Shown here: positions 24,525 through 35,306 of the stretch, piece after piece
Position numbering within the stretch: the first letter of the stretch is position 1
Layout: each line of letters starts with the position of its first letter
DNA from: Dichotomocladium elegans
Lineage: Eukaryota > Mucoromycota > Mucoromycetes > Mucorales > Lichtheimiaceae
DNA: 64,000 nt
Assembly (NCBI GenBank): GCA_025716815.1
Contig: JAIXMN010000005.1
Location: 372,001 to 436,000 of the forward strand
Reading direction: 5' to 3'
The notes under the pieces: generated by a model
Database searches by the model: none
What the model saw: only the letters and a program-made list of their open reading frames with translations
Told to the model about the DNA's origin: nothing
Made by a program: the position numbers and the translations under genes

Positions 24525-24629
24525 ACACGTTCTATCAGAATCGATCTACGCGAGAGAGATAAAAAACCATCAAACTGATGCAGTGTTCCTTTTATGAACT
24601 TGTTGTTGTCAAACACAAGTGCTTATTTC

Positions 24630-26600
24630 TTGATTCTTATACTTTATTTTCAAAAATAAATGTCGTAAACAAGATAAAAATAATGTCGCATAGAATTATA
24701 TAAATTTGTCGTATCAATAGGTAAAAAGATTTCGCATCCATGGATTAAACCCTGTTAGTTAGCAGAAAACACTGCCTTCTCCAATCCCGTTAACTTACAC
24801 CGTCCTTCATACCGTAGCAGCCCATGACAGATCGTGAGCGGATTGTCGGATCGTCGATATGGGCGTGGATTAGGAACCATTTTAAAGGTAGCAAGGCTTT
24901 CATTGTCACATACAGGGCAGCACTTGCTTGTCTTGTACTCGTCGATCAAATAAATATTGCAATTGTTCTTCTTCAACAGCCGCCGGAAGCCGACACCACG
25001 GATAGGCTCGTGATATCTGGTATGCGGCGCAGACCAATTTTCCCATCACGAAAACGGACCTACTGCCAAACTTGCGCATTCAAAGAGTCGAGAAGCTTTT
25101 CATCTGCTTCTTGTAAAAAGCTGACAGGCGAAGGTTTCGAAAAAGAAATTGCGGGTTCGTAGTGGTTGTCGCGTAGAAAGACTTGAGAACTACAGAGACC
25201 CGATTCTTGGCGGCGAGGTATCCGTCGTAGTTGGGCACGGAGATAGATTCTGCTCAGCCAACGCGACCTCGGGTCGCTCTAACTTGAGTCGTTCTCGGAG
25301 TCTGCGGTACCGTTTGGTCTTGCGTGTATGCTCTTGAAGCTGCTTTGTATATCGGAAGGTCTGGTGGTTGTCGGGTGAAGAGTTCTCATGAACGCAGTAT
25401 CACAGGTCCCTTCTGCCAGGATCGATGGTGACCCATTGTCCTCTATAGTCTTCGTTCCGGACTATCTGTGGGTTGACGTACTCGATATCTTCGCTCTGGA
25501 TGCCAAATCTCTGTCCGAAACCCGATTGAAGGCCATTTGTCTTCTTGAACACAGTAACACCGACGCCGTCAGTGTGAATAGTCCCACGGAATTGGATCAG
25601 CTCGGATTCTTGGGGTTTGAAAGCTCTTGATTTCAGGTTTACAACCCGTCCCCAGTACTCCATATTGCTTGTGTGGGATTCCATTTTGCAGCCCAGGATA
25701 TGGTAGCAAAGGATTTTCGTATCGATCTCCATGTAGCATGGTGACCACGAGCGACGAAGTGGAAAACAGTTGAATCCGCGTATTCCGTTCTGTTGACAAA
25801 CACGTGCAAGCTGGAGGAAGGCGTTGAAATGCTTAACGGGATCGGCCTTGGCGTCGTAATAGATACTCTGGTGTTGGAATTGATGGTTTCCGGGGTAAGC
25901 GTTTAAGACAGGTTGTAGGATATCGTATGCTTCCCGAAGAAATCCAGGTTCGGCGTTAATGTCTTCCCTCAAAACACCTCGACGGGCAATTGCTAGCTTG
26001 AATCCCGTGGCATGCCGGGTGATGGTTTCATAAAGGTCCTGGCGTACTTGATCGGGGCTTAGGCCCTGTGCGATTAACTCTCGCTTGCGGTCGGCTTTTC
26101 GCTGACGAAGATTCAGGATGACATTGATGACACGCCGAAGGTGTTGCCCGAACCGCATGTGGACATTATTCACGTAAGCAGTATAAATCCTGGTGCCTTC
26201 GTAAGAAGAACATTGCTGGGAATAAGGGAACGCAGGCCTGACGTATCCGGATATCTGAAGGTACTCATCCTTGTGGCGATTAATCAGTTCTCGGATGCGG
26301 GGCAGTTTCGCTTTGGGTGCGGCGTTCGGCTTTGTTAACCATGGAGAGCTAAACTTCTGAAAAGAACTTCTCCGTGATGTTTTCCTGGATGTTAAAATTT
26401 GGTTCGTGCGCTGCCTCGTTGATGAAAATATATTTGGCGAACGCGTACGCCTGTGTTGTGGACAAGGTCGACCAACTGATACAGACGTTCACGGTACTGC
26501 TGTTGCCAGCCGATGCCCCGTATGGACGATTTCACCCCAATTATACGGCCAGTGCGCATGCCTTTGGGAATGACGGGTCGGTGGGGTTGGGACATTTGGT
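24630..26600 (-). mobile_element. Decayed Fanzor-bearing transposon segment, copy 2
   Basis: Minus strand, the most complete Fanzor here. N-terminal fragments at 26595-26174 (YAFAKYIFINEAAHEPNF in one frame, then LPRIRELINRHKDEYLQISGY in another), a 257-codon open frame at 25400-26173 ending in GVGVTVFKKTNGLQSGFGQR and VTIDPGRRDL (the RuvC-I Asp), frameshifted middle fragments at 25050-25399, and the zinc-ribbon half IDEYKTSKCCPVCDNESL at 24860-24976. The RuvC-III region expected after the ribbon is not recognisable. At least one in-frame stop and several frame changes make it a pseudogene. An AT-rich non-coding tail (24630-24755) is shared with 37740-37870. Confidence 0.8.
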
Positions 26601-27384
26601 GGGTGTAAGACCTAGGGTGTATTATTTCTTAGTATCGCAGAGACGACTATGGAAGCGGCCGTATTACCTTTCAACCGTAAATGTGGTACTGTGTTATTTT
26701 CTGTAGGCTGTATGGGCTCTAGTTTTATATGCGGATAGTGGAAAGGGACAGTTTGCTTGAGCATCCCTGTTTATAGTGTCAGCAGTGATTGCTCATACTT
26801 TGAGTACTGCTTGTTGAGAACAATGGAGCTATTCTGATGCAATATTCCAGATGCATCTCCACAGTCTTTTTCCCACTGGGTTCTTTAATGAGGTTTTACC
26901 GACGTGAGGGCGGTCTGAAATCAACAATGAAATCCCAAACAATTCCAACAAGTAATTCCAAGAGACCATCTCAAGAATAATCCGATATATATCCGGCACT
27001 TGTGTAGTGTAGGAAGATTGTACTTCAGTCTCTTACAACACAACAAAACACGACACTGCTGCCATCCTTATCCATACGTTCAGGAAGTGTAGGTACATAA
27101 TGAAAATTTCTCTGAATATTACAATGAGAACATTAAATTTCATAGTTGTCTTCTGAAAGCCATTACTTCATTATTCCATTTGATAACCAGCTTCGGAGTT
27201 ACACCCTCCAGGCTGAATGGCTCATTGACAAAAGAGACAAGCACACTCCGATAGTTCTTTGTTCTTTCCAAGAATAAACTTACTCTTCTCGATATAGGAT
27301 TCTTTTGAGTACGGCTATTTTTAGCGACAATTGGATTATAGAACAATAAATGTATTGTAACTTTCTATTGCTCTTCTCTGTTTT
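26601..27384. other. Interior or flank of transposon copy 2
   Basis: No recognised domain. A 68-codon minus-strand frame at 27140-27346 (contains FVNEPFSLEGVTPKLVIKW) is of unknown origin. It could be the decayed middle of the transposon or unrelated sequence. Confidence 0.3.
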
Positions 27385-27960
27385 TACGTTTCTTAAAATG
27401 CTGTCAGGGTCCTTTTCTTACTGTAATACCCATCGCTGTGCTGAACGAACATGGATTCCTAGCTGTTTGCTGCAGCTGATGCACTCATTACCTCCTCAAA
27501 CACCAGTTTGAAAAATCTGGCTTTATCTTGGTCAGTGTACGCTGTGTACTGCGCTTGATCCCCGCTTCTTTTATCCGGATGTCTGGATCCTTTCGCTTGG
27601 GAATCTTCGTGGCAGTAAGCTCAGGGTTATCTTTGCACGGTATGCTACGCAGATATTCAGTGTAAGAATAAACGGATTGAAGTGAGTACATTTCCTCATC
27701 AATGACATAGTCCATAGATTCAGGTCAGCCACGCTCATCAACGACATGACCTTGGCCATCGTTGTAAAAAAATAGATTGCTCAATTCAGAATGTAAAAGT
27801 TTATAAAGAAGAAAGAGTCATAAGGATAAGATGGATTTGCGACAACTTTCCGTGTATGTATGTGACATTTGCTTTGTCATCACGCGTAAAGATTTCCGGG
27901 CAAAAATGCGATTTGTATTTTTGCGATCCTGCGACTTCAGAACTGGCAGGGTGCGACTTT
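27385..27960 (-). mobile_element. Truncated mariner-type transposon 5' fragment with right end
   Basis: Closely matches 38880-39392 along its length: the same minus-strand frame with GQGHVVDE-type and MDYVIDEEMYSLQSV segments, followed by the right-end repeat at 27932-27960. The rest of the transposase (DDE core) is absent, cut off at about 27385. It lies to the right of Fanzor copy 2 in the same orientation. Confidence 0.7.
27932..27960 (+). repeat. Right-end repeat of the transposon family, copy 2
   Basis: CGACTTCAGAACTGGC followed by GGGTGCGACTTT; see 39362-39392. Both copies are preceded by the same GATCCTG sequence. Confidence 0.72.
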
Positions 27961-28133
27961 GAATATGAAAAATGGTGTATACTTGTTTTTTTTTGTACAT
28001 GTGCAGGGTGCTCTTAAATCGTGGAGGATAGCGAAGCGGAGCCGCGCGGGGAGGGGAATGTTATGTTTCTACTGTCAAGAGAAGGGTGACAATGTTTGAT
28101 GGATTTTTTTTTTACAAATTTACATAAAATGGA

Positions 28134-29074
28134 TCAGACCATGCTTACTCGCATACCACAGCGGGCAATGTCCATAAGGATCTGTGCAGCCTATAGAATA
28201 GTCATGTTTTTTTTTAAAAAAAAAGAAGATAATGAGAGAGAGGGGAGAGAAAGGGATGACTTGCCTCCATGAGTTGGACTTGCTGGCGCTTCGACATTCC
28301 CAGCTGGCATTGGATTTCCTTCCAGCCTTCTGCGTGTTCCCAGCGGTGACGTTGTAGACATCGAGCATGCTGGAAACGTGTTTGACACTGGTCACATGCC
28401 AGATTACCACGCCCTGCGCATTCCTTATCGCCTCCGTCGCCGCAGCAGATGCTGTCAAAAGGAGCCTGGTGTGCAGTCGCAAAGGATGCCAAGGTGGCTG
28501 CGGCCGCATTGACTGCGTCCTGATCATTGTCTTGGGTCATGAAGCGTCTTCGTTTCGTACTCTTTTGGTGGGGATAGTGGTGTTGATGATAACGATGACG
28601 TAGAGGATGGAGTTGGTGCTGGTGCTGTTGTTGTACCTTTTCGGATTCGCGTTTATCGGCCGAATAGCGGTGTAGCTGATGTTGTTTGGCGGAAGCAGGC
28701 GAATCCTGCGCATAAAGCAACAAGCCATTATTTGGATAATGATGATATGCAGTTGACGGAGGAGGAGGAGAAGATGATGATGTCGAGGTAATATTAGTAG
28801 TAGTATTAGTAGTAGTAGAAGGAGTAGCGGTTGCTGCGACGGTGGGTGCGTTTGTAGTAGATGAGGGCGAGGACGAAGACGTAGGTGGAGGCAGAATGTA
28901 CAGTGGTCTCGACAGGGGCGTTATATCATTCGAACATGAATGGTCAAAAAGGCTATTGCGGCGAGGTACTGCGGAATAGACCGATGGCGGTGGGTGTTCA
29001 AAAAGAGATGATCCAAAGAGCGCAGAAGGTGGTGGAAGAGCAGGAACTTTAGGTGATTGAATATGTACGGGCAT
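28134..29074 (-). CDS. C2H2 zinc-finger protein, putative transcription factor
   Basis: 288-residue minus-strand protein from exons 28265-29074 and 28134-28190. The first two-thirds are low-complexity (Ser/Thr/Pro-rich, with His/Gln runs and a basic KSTKRRR patch, a likely nuclear signal). Near the C-terminus is one C2H2 finger, LACDQCQTRFQHARCLQRHR, followed by WEHAEGWKE and a helix (SKRQQVQLMEAAQIL) that follows single fingers in related fungal proteins (from memory). The intron 28191-28264 has a GC donor in consensus context (GAG|GCAAGT); a GT alternative four bases away gives a different tail. The start MPVHIQSPK was chosen because upstream codons are Phe-rich and look like UTR. Confidence 0.78.
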
Positions 29075-30044
29075 GGAGAAAGAGGACGAGCGAAAGAGGA
29101 AAGAGAAAAGCAAAGCAGAGAAAACAAAAATTTGAAAGAAAAAAAAAAGGTTTTCAGGCGCTTTTTTTTTTACACCCACTCGGCGGGGTTGAGACACTTT
29201 TTCTTAAAGAAAAAAAATTTCGTCGTCATTTTTGACAGCAACTTCCAACATTGCTTTGATAGGTGACAAAGGAGGGAACTTTTCTATATAGACAACCCAA
29301 CAAAACTTACATCCTGATGGAACATAAAGCATGTGCCGGTTAATGGGTGTTTTGTTCTCGATGTCATTTTTCCCTCTCAAGCTCCCCTCTTTATAAAGCC
29401 ATGAGCGGCCTCAAAATGTTATCCGTAACCAAATTTGGTGAGATGACTTGGTCCGACAACAGCCATCGCTTCTTTCTCTAGCACATGGCGGATCACTAAA
29501 AATCAAGCATTCTGTCACCGGTTGCGATGACACCCAGCTGATGTGGGGGAGGGAACAATCACTTTGCAATGATTGACGAGGACATATAACTTGCTCGGCC
29601 ACTAGAATGAAATTTCAATTTAACGGCTGCCAAGGACATGCTCATGGGATCTGCATGACAAAGGGAATGTGGCATTTGTTTGCACTTATTCCGCGCTCTT
29701 GAACCATTTTTGTCTCAGCACAAGGAGAGAAAGAAGAACCAGAATAAAATTTAGAGGAAGTACGCTTTATTGGAGGAGAGATAAGGAGGGTGGGAAAGGA
29801 AGGAGGGGTAGAAAACAGGGCATTCGATAATGAGAGGGCCTAGACCTCTTGGAAAGTAGATCTTTCAGCAGTGTCCAATTCTCGGGTGTGTTCGTTCCGA
29901 ACCTCGCAGAAAAAATATTCAGTTGGGGTCCCATGTGGCTCTTTCCATTGGTGTTGCATTTGGGTCACAGCCCATACGCATTTCCCTTTTTCTGTCTATC
30001 AAGTCTGTTTTTAACATTTTTTTTTTTGCGCCCTCACCACGACT

Positions 30045-30081
<37 letters not shown>

Positions 30082-30203
30082 GTACATACTCCATCCGCAC
30101 ACGGGCAAACACGACGGCTCTCTCTTTCTCTCTCTCTCTTTCTTTCTTTACACATCTCTCTTCTTTTTTCTTCCTCACACTCTTCCAAGGTGACGCACGT
30201 TCC
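29075..30203. other. Divergent intergenic region
   Basis: Upstream of two divergently transcribed genes. It contains A-rich and T-rich tracts (29141-29176, 30018-30075) and a CT-rich tract (30118-30150) next to the plus-strand start. No gene recognised. Confidence 0.5.
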
Positions 30204-31238
30204 ATGGCAATTGTTGCCCCAACAGCATCATATCCCAGCCCCGCCGGTTCCACCGCATCCCGCAGACATCACAAGAAGCCGTACAAAAGTTGGCTCAAGG
30301 ATGGAGTGAACGGAGGCCCTTGCTCGATGCAGATTGTCGTCCAATGGCTCTCGGTAAATTATGCCACTAAATGGCGAGACGACAGCGATAATCGAATGCC
30401 GAAGAAGCTGCTCCTGCAGGAAATCCTCGATCTGATGCAAAAGGCCGGTATCCATCATCGGCTTGCCAAGGACGTCGCCAGTAAGATATCGACCCTTCAA
30501 AGCAATTACCGCATCGCGCGAGAGTGGTATGATGTGATCGGCAGCCAGTGGCGCAAGGCTGGTGCTCAAGAAATGGACGTGAAAAGTAAGTTTCTGGTTT
30601 TGCCGACCCAGACTGTCGCATATGGAGCGGCGGGGTCGGTTAGCAATTCCAAACTAATAAACAAAACAGAAGAGGTCTTGAGACGATTTCCTTATTGGGA
30701 CGAGTTACACGGTGCCTTTGGCTCGACCACCACTGTTACAACCACGACAACCACGACGACTACCATCGCCGGCAGTATCTCGAGCACGTCGACCATGACG
30801 ACCATGACCAGGCACAATAATAATGATATTGCAGGCTGGCCAATGTCGATCCGAAGCATCATCCACGACGACGAGCCTGCTTCACCAAGCCCTTCTTCGT
30901 GGTTTTCGGACCCCGAGGAGGCCGTCAGCCGTGTGCAGCAGGAGCAGCAAGCCGTCGCAACGGCCACAGTTGCAGCGGCGACTGCGCAGGCGACGGCTAC
31001 CAATGCCACGGCCACCACCGCATGTGTCATCTCCCTGTCCGAGAAAAGCCAGGCCGTGATCGTCTCAACCGCAACGACCACGACAGACGATGATATCCCG
31101 CCCATCTTTGCGGCCGCTGCTGGCACTAACGACACCGATCGCACTGGCGTCTGCAAAAGGCTCTTGGATGGAAATGAGCATGAGCATGAGCCGTTTCTTG
31201 CGGATGAGAAGACACGGCGTGTTCGGACAAAGAGCTGA
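30204..31238 (+). CDS. Putative Myb/SANT-like DNA-binding protein, low-complexity C-terminus
   Basis: The N-terminal ~150 residues form a helical, Trp-rich domain (WLKDGVNGGPCSMQIVVQWL, WRDDSDNRMPKKLLLQEIL, then REWYDVIGSQWRKAGAQE and RRFPYWDELHGAFG), whose spacing of aromatic residues resembles Myb/SANT-like or trihelix domains found in fungal proteins; this is inference. The remainder is Thr/Ala/Ser-rich (TTTVTTTT runs, alternating AT) and ends with a basic stretch. An intron 30586-30669 (GTAAGT...CAG) is likely, giving 316 residues; it is in frame and without a stop, so retention is also possible. Divergent from the zinc-finger gene. Confidence 0.6.
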   Translation: MAIVAPTASYPSPAGSTASRRHHKKPYKSWLKDGVNGGPCSMQIVVQWLSVNYATKWRDDSDNRMPKKLLLQEILDLMQKAGIHHRLAKDVASKISTLQSNYRIAREWYDVIGSQWRKAGAQEMDVKSKFLVLPTQTVAYGAAGSVSNSKLINKTEEVLRRFPYWDELHGAFGSTTTVTTTTTTTTTIAGSISSTSTMTTMTRHNNNDIAGWPMSIRSIIHDDEPASPSPSSWFSDPEEAVSRVQQEQQAVATATVAAATAQATATNATATTACVISLSEKSQAVIVSTATTTTDDDIPPIFAAAAGTNDTDRTGVCKRLLDGNEHEHEPFLADEKTRRVRTKS

Positions 31239-32410
31239 TCTTTTGTTCTCGAAATCATCGCTGAAAAAGGGTCCCAAGCTGAGACCCGTATGCCCTGATA
31301 TGGATCTTATAACTAATACTTCCCTCACCTACCCATCCACTCACCGTTTCTCTTCTCCCCCTTGTCTAATTCATGCATGGCACGTACCCCCCGTTGTCTA
31401 CACGGCCCTGCTTTTTTTTTTTTACGTACATCTAGTCAACACTTGCATCGCCCATTCCTATCCCCTCTCCCCGCGCGCGCTAACCTATTCATGGTATCAT
31501 TCTCTTGCATATATTTTCATTTTTCACTCCTCCCCCTTCAACCAAACATATACTGTACTGTACACAAATGTAGTGATAAAAAACATATAACTCTCATGCA
31601 TTCTGGTCGTAGGCCATCAGGCTCGGGACCACCACATCACCATCTCGACGCCCGCCCACCCGCCCGCCCGCGTCGTACTTATTTAGATCCCATTCTTTCT
31701 TTTCCTAAACGTCGTAAAAATACTCAGACCACAAAACGCCACCGATGCAGAAAGCTTATTTGAACGCACATGCGGGCTTTGTGGCATCTTTTCTCTCTCT
31801 TCTTTTCTTACAGAACACCGATAAATGGGAGCAGGACTTATAAATGACCCAGTAAGAAAGCTGGTACGTCTATCATTGCATCTAGGAAAAAAAAAAGGAG
31901 GAAATGGGGAATAAGTGTGAGAGCTTCTACAGATCTTCCTCGATACCGCAATACCCCTTGAAGAGGGGTGTTCTTTTCTTTTTATCAGGGGGGATAGGTG
32001 TCCAGTGCTACACACACACACACACACACACATACACATGCACACGCGGTCTCTTTGAAATTGACAGCCAGACCAGAGAAATTTTCTGCCATGGGGTTAC
32101 TCTGGTTATCTCGTTTGCCGCAAAAGGGCATGTGACCTTGGCGCTGCGGGTGGGGGGGGCGGGTTACCAAGGTAGGGTAAAGGGGAAAATTGGCGGGAAA
32201 GGTTCCTAAACTTTTTTTTTTCGCTCTCCGCACTAACCGATTATGCATGGAACACAAAAAAATCCCCCAACCTTTCCTCTTTTAGACAGGACATAAACCC
32301 ACACGCATTGATCTTTGTGCGGTTTTAATGCCATCTTCACGTAGAATAACAAAAGTCGCGCGAACATCCACCTGGTGAGTTGCAGAACTATTTGCGATTG
32401 CGTCATGTTC
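31239..32410. other. Intergenic with microsatellites
   Basis: 3' flank of two convergent genes. It includes a T run (31413-31422), GC-rich CCCGC repeats near 31655 and a (CA)n tract at 32010-32030. No gene recognised. Confidence 0.5.
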
Positions 32411-32542
32411 CTAAAAGATATTTTCCGCTTTGAGATATGTGCCGAATCGTTGGATGTCCTTTGTCAGATGTTGGGGTTCTTCCATCGCTGGAAAATGTCC
32501 ACCCTGCAAGTAAAAGAAATAGTGGGGTCATTTTCCTGTATG

Positions 32543-32596
<54 letters not shown>

Positions 32597-33990
32597 ACAG
32601 CCACTTGCCGATTTGTATTCAGAGTACTGCTGCAAGTTAGTGGCAGCTGCAATCCAATCCTGAGGAAGCTGGATAACCAAGGAAGATCAGAGACTTTGAA
32701 GAAAAAAAGGATGAGCGGGAGCTTAAAAGTTTCTTACCTTTGCAATATCATGCGCAAAAGCACATACGGCCACCGGTACCTCGACCCGAGGGATTACAAC
32801 TTTGAGCATCTCTTTCTGGTGAAGACATTCATAGTAGATGCGTATGGAGGAGGCCATCGTGCCTGTTAGCCAGTAAATCGTCACCTGCGTCAAAAAATCC
32901 TCGGGAGTAATAGTAGGTGGCAGTATTTCTTGATCCTCCTTGTCTGGGTGATGATATGTCCATTCGTGATACTTCTCCAGCATCCACGCTATTTTTTAAA
33001 TATGTTGGTCCTGTTTCGCGGTCCTCCATCACCTCACCACCCAAATGTGCGCGTCTTATATATACATATATACCCATCATCCCAGTTGGACTATCTGTCA
33101 GGCCATAGGACAACGTGTAAGGTCGTGTGCCCTGGATGGCACGATAGCCGCATCCATAATACATTTCTGCGTTGGCAAACGTTGCGCCGTTTAGGACAGT
33201 TTTGCCTTTGCCATAGACCCTGTCGAATCCTAGCAAAAGACTAGCAAAGAACCTGACTGTCCTGAGGGGGTTAAAGATCAGGTTCCGGGGAGTGGGCAAC
33301 GGCGGAAGGCAGAAAGGTAGGCCAGTGTGGAAGGCCTTGCAATGTCTCTGATAGGTGGCTGCCATGTATTTCCCAATGATGGCGCCCCAGTCACCGCCGT
33401 GCAATACTACATAAAATACAGATCTTTCCCTATAGAGAATTTTTGCTGCCGTCTTGCTTTTTTCTTTTTTACCTACCATAGTTGGAGTAGCCCAAGCCAA
33501 TCATCAAGTCGTTCAGCAGCGCTGCATATTTCACCACCCCAAAGCCTGCTTGCATCGCCGGTTCCGAAAAGCCAAAGCCCGGTAAGCTCGGAACGACCAC
33601 GTGAAATGCCTGCCCGCCAAGCTCGCCGTCGCGAAGAGGTTCAATCACTTGATGGAACTCATAAAAGCTGGACGGCCAGCCATGTAAAAGCAGCAAAGGA
33701 ATAGCATCCGGATCCACCTTACTCGGCTCATGGACGAGATGCACACGCAGGCCATGGACCGTAGTGCGATAATGATGCCAACGGTTCATCTTTGCCCTCG
33801 GTTTCTCCCAATCATACTCATGGAGCCAGGCCTCCACCATTGGTTTAACAGCCCATGTAGGTGCACCATATTCCCACCCTACTTCCTCCTCAAGTTCATT
33901 GGGGTACTGGGTCGCGTCAAGTTTGCGCCTGAGCAGTCGGAGCTGTTCAGGCGTAAGTGAAGGAATTTCGAAAGGTTCAAGGTCAAGCAT
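32411..33990 (-). CDS. Epoxide hydrolase (microsomal EPHX1-type, alpha/beta hydrolase)
   Basis: Hydrolyses epoxides to diols, probably for detoxification (family knowledge). Minus-strand exons 33477-33990, 33074-33406, 32738-32988, 32609-32668, 32411-32503 total 417 codons (416 aa), near family length. The N-terminal EHN domain runs to about residue 110 (PFEIPSLTPEQLRLLRRKLD); the oxyanion motif is HGWP, the nucleophile is the Asp in HGGDWG, and the catalytic His lies in GGHFPAMEEP near the C-terminus. The last intron (32504-32608) needs a GC donor (TCG|GCAAGT) and contains a CT/GT microsatellite; only this gives QQYSEYKSGGHFPA. An upstream in-frame ATG at 34059 would add 23 residues, but CT-repeat sequence there suggests 5' UTR. 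Divergent from ACBP. Confidence 0.92.
32544..32592 (+). repeat. (CT)n(GT)n compound microsatellite inside an intron
   Basis: About 12 CT units followed by about 12 GT units, wholly inside the GC-AG intron of the epoxide hydrolase gene, where it forms most of the sequence after the donor. Confidence 0.85.
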
Positions 33991-34533
33991 GGAATAGATG
34001 AAGACGGAGAGAGGGAGAGAGTGCGCGCGAGAGAGCGAGAGAAAAGTTAGTGTGCCCAAAACCCTGTGGCATACGTCAGCCAGTCATTGAGCTTCATCCG
34101 ATCGAGCTCGAGACGCGACCAAGTTGCAAAAGGCTTTTTCGGCTTTATACATTTTCCGTGAGGGGTTTCTCAGCGGGGCCGATTTGGACAATAATCATAT
34201 GAAAGTCAGAGTTCTCCTACTTTTCTCTGACCGGTAAACAAAGCCTTCACTTTCTTCTTCTTTTTACTACACCTTGTAATGTGTTTATTTCGCCTGAATC
34301 CCATCTTGCGAACTCGAACAGTCCCTAGAGTGTAAGAAGAACAAACTGGACATCCCCCCTTTTTTTTCCCCTTGCTGGATGGAGCTTGTTAGGCCCGATC
34401 CCATCTTGTTTTCCTTTGTGTGACCTCGTGTGAAAAAGTATGTCCCAGTTATGCGTTTAAAAAGCGGAACGTTTTACGCGTTCTTTCTTGTTTTTTCTTC
34501 TTTTTTTTTTTACTTCATCATCTCTCCTCCATC
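33991..34533. other. Shared divergent promoter of the epoxide hydrolase and ACBP genes
   Basis: Contains a GA-rich tract at 34010-34045 on the epoxide hydrolase side and T-rich tracts at 34361-34370 and 34481-34511 on the ACBP side. No ORF of note. Confidence 0.5.
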
Positions 34534-34997
34534 ATGCCCTCTGCCGTAAGTTTTTGAGCATTGTACCCTCTCCCCCTTCTCCTTTTCGCTCCTACACCGT
34601 CCATTGCAGCATGAGCGTCGCGTCTCATGAGTCGTCACAGGAATTCGAACAAGCCGCCAAGGACGTCAAGGAGCTTTCTTCCAAGCCCTCCGACAACGAC
34701 CTCTTGAAGCTTTATGGTCTTTTCAAGCAGGCCACCGTTGGTGACAACAATACTTGTTAGTAACAGGATGAGACCAAGGGCGGAGGCGGGAGAATGTGTG
34801 TGTGTGTGTGTGTGTGTGTATACACGTGCGCGTATCTATTTTCTGACTTAACAACGTATGCAGCCAAGCCCGGTATGTTTGATCTCAAGGCCAAGTACAA
34901 GTGGCAAGCCTGGGAGGACCTCAAGGGTAAGCTTTCCCAGGAGGAGGCCGAGAAGCAGTACATCGCCTTCGTCGAGGAGCTCAAGAGCAAGCATTAA
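34534..34997 (+). CDS. ACB1: Acyl-CoA-binding protein
   Basis: Cytosolic carrier for medium- and long-chain acyl-CoA esters (family knowledge). Exons 34534-34545, 34632-34755 and 34864-34997 give 90 codons (89 aa), the standard family length. Conserved features: [31 protein letters not shown] (the acyl-CoA pocket Tyr and Lys), [20 protein letters not shown], and [12 protein letters not shown]. The first exon is only MPSA; this needs the acceptor ATGAG at 34631. A more conventional acceptor (CATTGCAG at 34609) would instead make the first ATG a short upstream ORF and start translation at 34611 with [10 protein letters not shown]. Both read the same domain. The second intron contains a GT repeat (34795-34819). 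Confidence 0.93.
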
Positions 34998-35306
34998 AAA
35001 TAAAAAGCAATAACGGACGAAACATTTTGTTTCCCAACCCGCTCCGCATGTTTTTTTTTTTTCTTTCCATTTTTCACACAAGTTGGTTTCATGTTCAGTC
35101 ATTAGAAAACACATGCTTGCCTACCGTCCAACCCCTCTCCGCAAAATAAAGCGATTGTGGTGGCTGCCTCAGCGAGAGAAACCCGGCTATCTTTCGAAGG
35201 GAGGGGAGAAAACGTAAATTGTGTTATTTTGCTTCCGGACTGTATATAGATTTGAAGGGAGGGGCATAGTAAGCATGAATCGGATATATTGTTGCAGCGA
35301 CCCTAT

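Noticed and set aside
28120..28527. Alternative zinc-finger reading frame with a different tail
   Set aside because: It is out of frame with the C2H2 finger; the GC-AG intron gives a helix consistent with related proteins.
30692..31258. 188-codon minus-strand frame over the DNA-binding-protein gene
   Set aside because: It is a Val/Ser-rich antisense reading of the Thr/Ala repeat-rich C-terminus, with no start context or domain.
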